NCBI GenBank assembly: GCA_027943335.1 | Contig: BSBK01005139.1 | Location: 1,088,001-1,152,000 of the forward strand | DNA length: 64,000 nucleotides | Origin: Chamaecyparis obtusa | Lineage: Eukaryota; Streptophyta; Pinopsida; Cupressales; Cupressaceae | Reading direction: 5' to 3' | Shown: in pieces, positions 61,131 through 64,000 of the stretch | How positions within the stretch are numbered: position 1 is the stretch's first letter | Layout of the letters: every line of letters starts with the position of its first letter | Translations under genes and position numbers: made by a program | Notes under the pieces: model-generated | Seen by the model: only the letters and a program-made list of their open reading frames with translations | Told to the model about the DNA's origin: nothing | The model's database searches: none

Positions 61131-61981
61131 AATTAGACATTTGTATGCTTTGCTTTTACCAACATATCCTAATAATATTCCTTCTTCACTTTTCTAGTCA
61201 AATTTTCCATCTCTAACATCTTTCAAGACATAGCATTTGCTTCCAAAAACTTTGAAATAACTCACATTAGGTTTCTTACCATAACATATCCCATCCCATA
61301 AGGTGTCTTTTTGGTTCCTTTCTTTAGTTGAACTTTGTTAAGTGTATAGACTGCAGTGCTTACAGCTTCTCTCCAAAATGTTTGTGCAACTCCTTTGTCA
61401 ATCATCAATGTTCTAGCACACACAATTATAGACCTATTTATCCTTTTTGCTATCCCATTTTTTTGTGGTTTTCTCGGTGCAGATAGTTGTCTCTTTATGC
61501 CTTGTTCATTGCAGAACAAATCGAATTCATCAAATGTAAACTCTCCTCCTCTGTCAGATCTCGAACACTTCAGCTATTTTTGTGTTTATTTTTTAACTCT
61601 CATCTTATACCACTTAAACATTTGAAAAGCATCACATTTTTCTTTAAGAAACATAACAGACACCATTCTAGAGTAATCATCAATAAATAAAATGAAATAT
61701 GTGTTACCATAATATCTCTGTGTACACATATGACCACATAAGTCAGTGTGTACTAATTCCAAAATATCATTTGTAGAATCATGTTTGCTTGTAAAACTTG
61801 ACTTGGTCATCTTTCCTAGTTGAAAACCTTCACACATTGTATTATCAGGCTTTTCAGGTCTTAGTAAACCTCTTACTTTTTTGTTCTTTCTTACTTTGAT
61901 CATATTATCAATATTTACATGACAGAACCATTTATGCCATAGCCAAGTGTCATCAATTTTTGCAAATAAACAACTCTTCAC
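61131..61981 (-). pseudogene. Element B integrase (broken, catalytic Glu replaced by Lys)
   Basis: The N-terminal zinc region reads LWHKWFCHVN and later CEGFQLGKM, where the second Cys of the usual CxxC is Phe. The core has HTDLCGHM (first Asp) and FIDDYSRMV (second Asp). The region of the third catalytic residue reads KNGIAKRINRS: codon 61445-61447 is AAA (Lys) where copia integrases have Glu. Several stops occur (near 61586 and 61525). The downstream part (REAVSTAVYTLNK, near 61340-61370) is normal. The enzyme would have joined cDNA to the genome; this one cannot, because of the stops and the lost Glu. Confidence 0.85.
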
Positions 61982-62515
61982 AGTAGTGTCTAGATAGAAA
62001 GTATTACCTTTTGATTGTGAACCGGTGACTCTTAAGCTTCCTTTTCTTTCATAAAACTTTACTTCTCCATTATGAAATTCAATTCTGTGACCCGTGTTAA
62101 GTAACTAAGCAAAAATCAACAAGTTATAGTTTAGACCATCAACCCAGTCGACATCTTCACATTTAGTATTATCAAATAGCATAATAGGACCTTTTCCTTT
62201 TACACGATGTGGTGAGTCATTACCAAATCTAACAAATCATGCATTGTAACTTTCCATAGTAATGAACATGTTAGTATCACCAGTCATGTGATGTATGAAA
62301 CCACTATCGATAATCCATCTATCATCCTTTTTAACTTGAGATATTAGGGCTTTTTCTCCATACCTTTCTTCATCATATTCATCTTTGATTGGAACATACA
62401 CAACTTCCTTAGTTTCAATATTTTCATCATCACTGTGTTTTATTGAATCTAGGTCTGTATCACCATCAGATCCCTTGGCTAGAAAACAATTTTTCTTTTT
62501 TCTTTTTTTCCATTC
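61982..62515 (-). pseudogene. Element B aspartic protease (broken)
   Basis: After an acidic stretch (SDGDTDLDSIKHSDDENIET) the minus strand reads DDRWIIDSGFIHHMTGDT. The D-S-G active site at 62300-62308 is intact. Then come VRFGNDSPHRVKGKGPI and VDWVDGLNYNLL, both usual copia protease/pre-integrase words. TGA at 62237-62239 stands where Arg or a similar residue would be, and TAG at 62105-62107 where Gln is usual. The frame otherwise continues into the pre-integrase region at 61981. Confidence 0.83.
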
Positions 62516-63396
62516 TCAGTATCTCATAAGAGCACTTTCTTTCTTGATTCCACCAATACTGTTGTCATCATCTTTCTTTTTGTCTAGACAATGGAATGCA
62601 ATATGACCTATTTTATCACAAATGAAACATTTTAAGGGTAACTTACCTTTGTACTTTCCTCTTCCTCTTGGTAATCTTTTTGCCAGCATAGCTTCAAATT
62701 CTGCCCATTTTCTTTCTTCTTCATATAGCTTCTCAAGTTCTTTTTGACATCTTGCAAATATTTCAATAGCACTATTATTGTAATTCTCATCAACTACTTT
62801 GGAAGTACCTGTCTTATCTTTCACAAAAATATTTAAGGATGCTTTAAAAGATTGATCAATCTTATTCATTATGGATAAACTATTATCATAGTTGTTGAAT
62901 TCATATGCAGTTAGTTTACCAATGGTAGCATTAAAAGTAGACTTCATTCCTGACACAATCTTTAGTTCATTTATTGTAGATACACGAATAGCATAAATCA
63001 ATAGTAATGTTTTTAGAAATTTACTTGTCAATTCTTCTTCATCTATAGTTCCTGCAACACCTCTAATTTCTCCAACAATTTCTTTCAGTCTTGTACTATA
63101 TTGTGCAATTTTCTCACCTTCCTTCATTCTCATAGAATCATAAATTCCTTTTAAGATGTTCACCTTATCCTTTTGTACATGTTCATCTCTGCCATAAATT
63201 GTTGCAAGCTTGTTCCACATCTTATATGAAGTATTGTCGGTGGGATGTATTCTCTTTCCAGTAAGTCAGATGAATATTCCCCAATTCCAGATATGTGCAA
63301 TTTCATTCTACTTTTCCATGTGGGAAAACTACTCTTACTCAACTTTGGTGCCTCCCTCTTATATATCTTGATCTTTGAATCAAGTACCTTTAAACT
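62516..63396 (-). pseudogene. Element B gag with zinc knuckle (frameshifted)
   Basis: The N-terminal part (63160-63342) reads FPTWKSRMKLHISGIGEY, the WK.RM word that opens copia UBN2-type gag proteins. A frameshift near 63225-63245 leads to the main 234-codon stretch (MWNKLATIYGRDEHVQKDK, IAQYSTRLKEIVGEIRG). It ends with a complete CCHC knuckle CFICDKIGHIAFHC at about 62588-62629 and a Lys/Asp-rich tail. The main stretch has no internal stop over 700 bp, so this is the least decayed part of B. The start codon is uncertain; the family start would be shortly after the primer site at 63417. Confidence 0.85.
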
Positions 63397-63416
63397 TTTC
63401 TTTTCCTAGAGTACTA

Positions 63417-63428
63417 TCTCTAATACCA
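63417..63428 (-). other. Primer-binding site of element B, initiator tRNA-Met type
   Basis: The minus strand reads TGGTATTAGAGA, two changes from TGGTATCAGAGC, two bases from the LTR end at 63431. Elements A and B share the C-to-T change at the same base. Confidence 0.83.
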
Positions 63429-63430
63429 AT

Positions 63431-64000
63431 TGTTGATACTAGCCCATATATTGATTGATTACTGAGATGGAGGGTGAATCAGTAATTAGATATGATTCTT
63501 GCACTTTCAAACTTTAAACTGTAACTCGATGAGTATGATAGACAACTTAATAAAATTGTAGTAGTGAACTTAAAACTATGTATGGCTGATAAACAAATAA
63601 GCATTCACACAATTTTGACAATATGATTTGGTATCACAAAAATCCTTGTAAGAGGATAAAAACTATGGTGGGGATGATACACACAAGAAATAAGTATCCT
63701 TCTGAGATACACTCGGTTAAAATCCAATCATGTTACAAATTACAAAACACATTTGCTAGATGTGACCCAGTTAGGGGATTTCCCTCAGATCTGCTAAGAT
63801 CTTCACTCTGCTAAAAGTGAGCTTGTGAAAGGATTTCTAAATAATCAATTAGAATGTCACCTTGTTAGACGATTTAAAATAAGGTTGTTAAACCTACTCG
63901 GTTAAGAGATTTTCTATTACAAAGATTAATGAGTAATAGTAACAATTTGATCTATTGATAATGCAACTACCTTTTGCTAATTCAGATCTCTGTGTTGTTC
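63431..64000 (-). repeat. 5' LTR of element B, partial
   Basis: It ends AGTATCAACA on the minus strand at 63431 and runs past the right end of the window, so only 570 bp are seen. It shares several ordered words with the LTR of element A (GGTGAATCAGT, GGTATCACA, AAATCCTTGT, AGAGGATAAAAACT) but differs widely elsewhere, so the two are related subfamilies, not recent copies of one another. Confidence 0.8.

Larger units (their letters stand above)
60360..64000 (-). mobile_element. Ty1/copia element 'B', 3' part lost, 5' LTR runs off the window
   Basis: The minus-strand order is LTR (63431 onward), primer site, gag, protease, integrase and the first third of RT, the Ty1/copia arrangement with integrase before RT. 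The RT stops at 60360 where the LTR of element A begins. The rest of RT, the RNase H and the 3' LTR are not found on the far side of A. Stops and frameshifts are present in every domain. Confidence 0.85.

Noticed and set aside
1..64000. Telomere-type repeats (TTTAGGG and variants)
   Set aside because: No run of these was seen on either strand, so a subtelomeric position is not indicated.

Overview
The window looks like repeat-rich heterochromatin from a large plant nuclear genome. No intact host gene is visible. Everything recognisable is a decayed LTR retrotransposon or a satellite repeat. The plant assignment rests on a Tat-type Ty3/gypsy element (gag, protease, RT, RNase H, a second RNase H, integrase), plant-type Ty1/copia elements primed by initiator tRNA-Met, and sequence decay that follows both CG and CHG sites. 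A seed plant with a very large genome, perhaps a gymnosperm, is my guess; no single sequence proves it.

Layout. (1) 1-16371, minus strand: one long Ty3/gypsy element, 'T'. It reads from its 5' LTR (15471-16371) through a tRNA-Lys-type primer site, a long leader, gag, protease, a G-patch segment, a 4.2 kb non-coding gap, RT, RNase H, second RNase H and integrase. Its 3' LTR lies left of the window. Many stops and frameshifts make it a pseudogene. (2) 16372-17530: an unrecognised, broken minus-strand coding remnant. (3) 17531-52993: about 35.5 kb of a 70-bp tandem satellite, roughly 500 units and over half the window, with three inverted blocks and nested duplications. (4) 52994-55744: AT-rich unassigned DNA with one copia gag-protease scrap on the plus strand. 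(5) 55745-57680: a diverged, CpG-poor relative of the same 70-bp satellite, arranged as two opposed halves. (6) 57681-64000, minus strand: two related copia elements. Element 'A' (LTR 59114-60359 plus a short gag-like body) sits inside the RT of element 'B' (60360 to beyond the window end).

Nothing here forms a working pathway. The retroelement parts belong together as gag-pol genes, but each has disabling lesions: stops where the family has Gln or Arg, and lost catalytic residues in the B integrase and in the plus-strand protease scrap. The most interesting object is the satellite: its 70-bp unit, its decay pattern at methylatable sites, and fold-back inversion junctions that all break at the same point of the monomer.

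All calls come from reading the sequence by eye. Copy numbers are lengths divided by 70, and no alignments or database searches were run.
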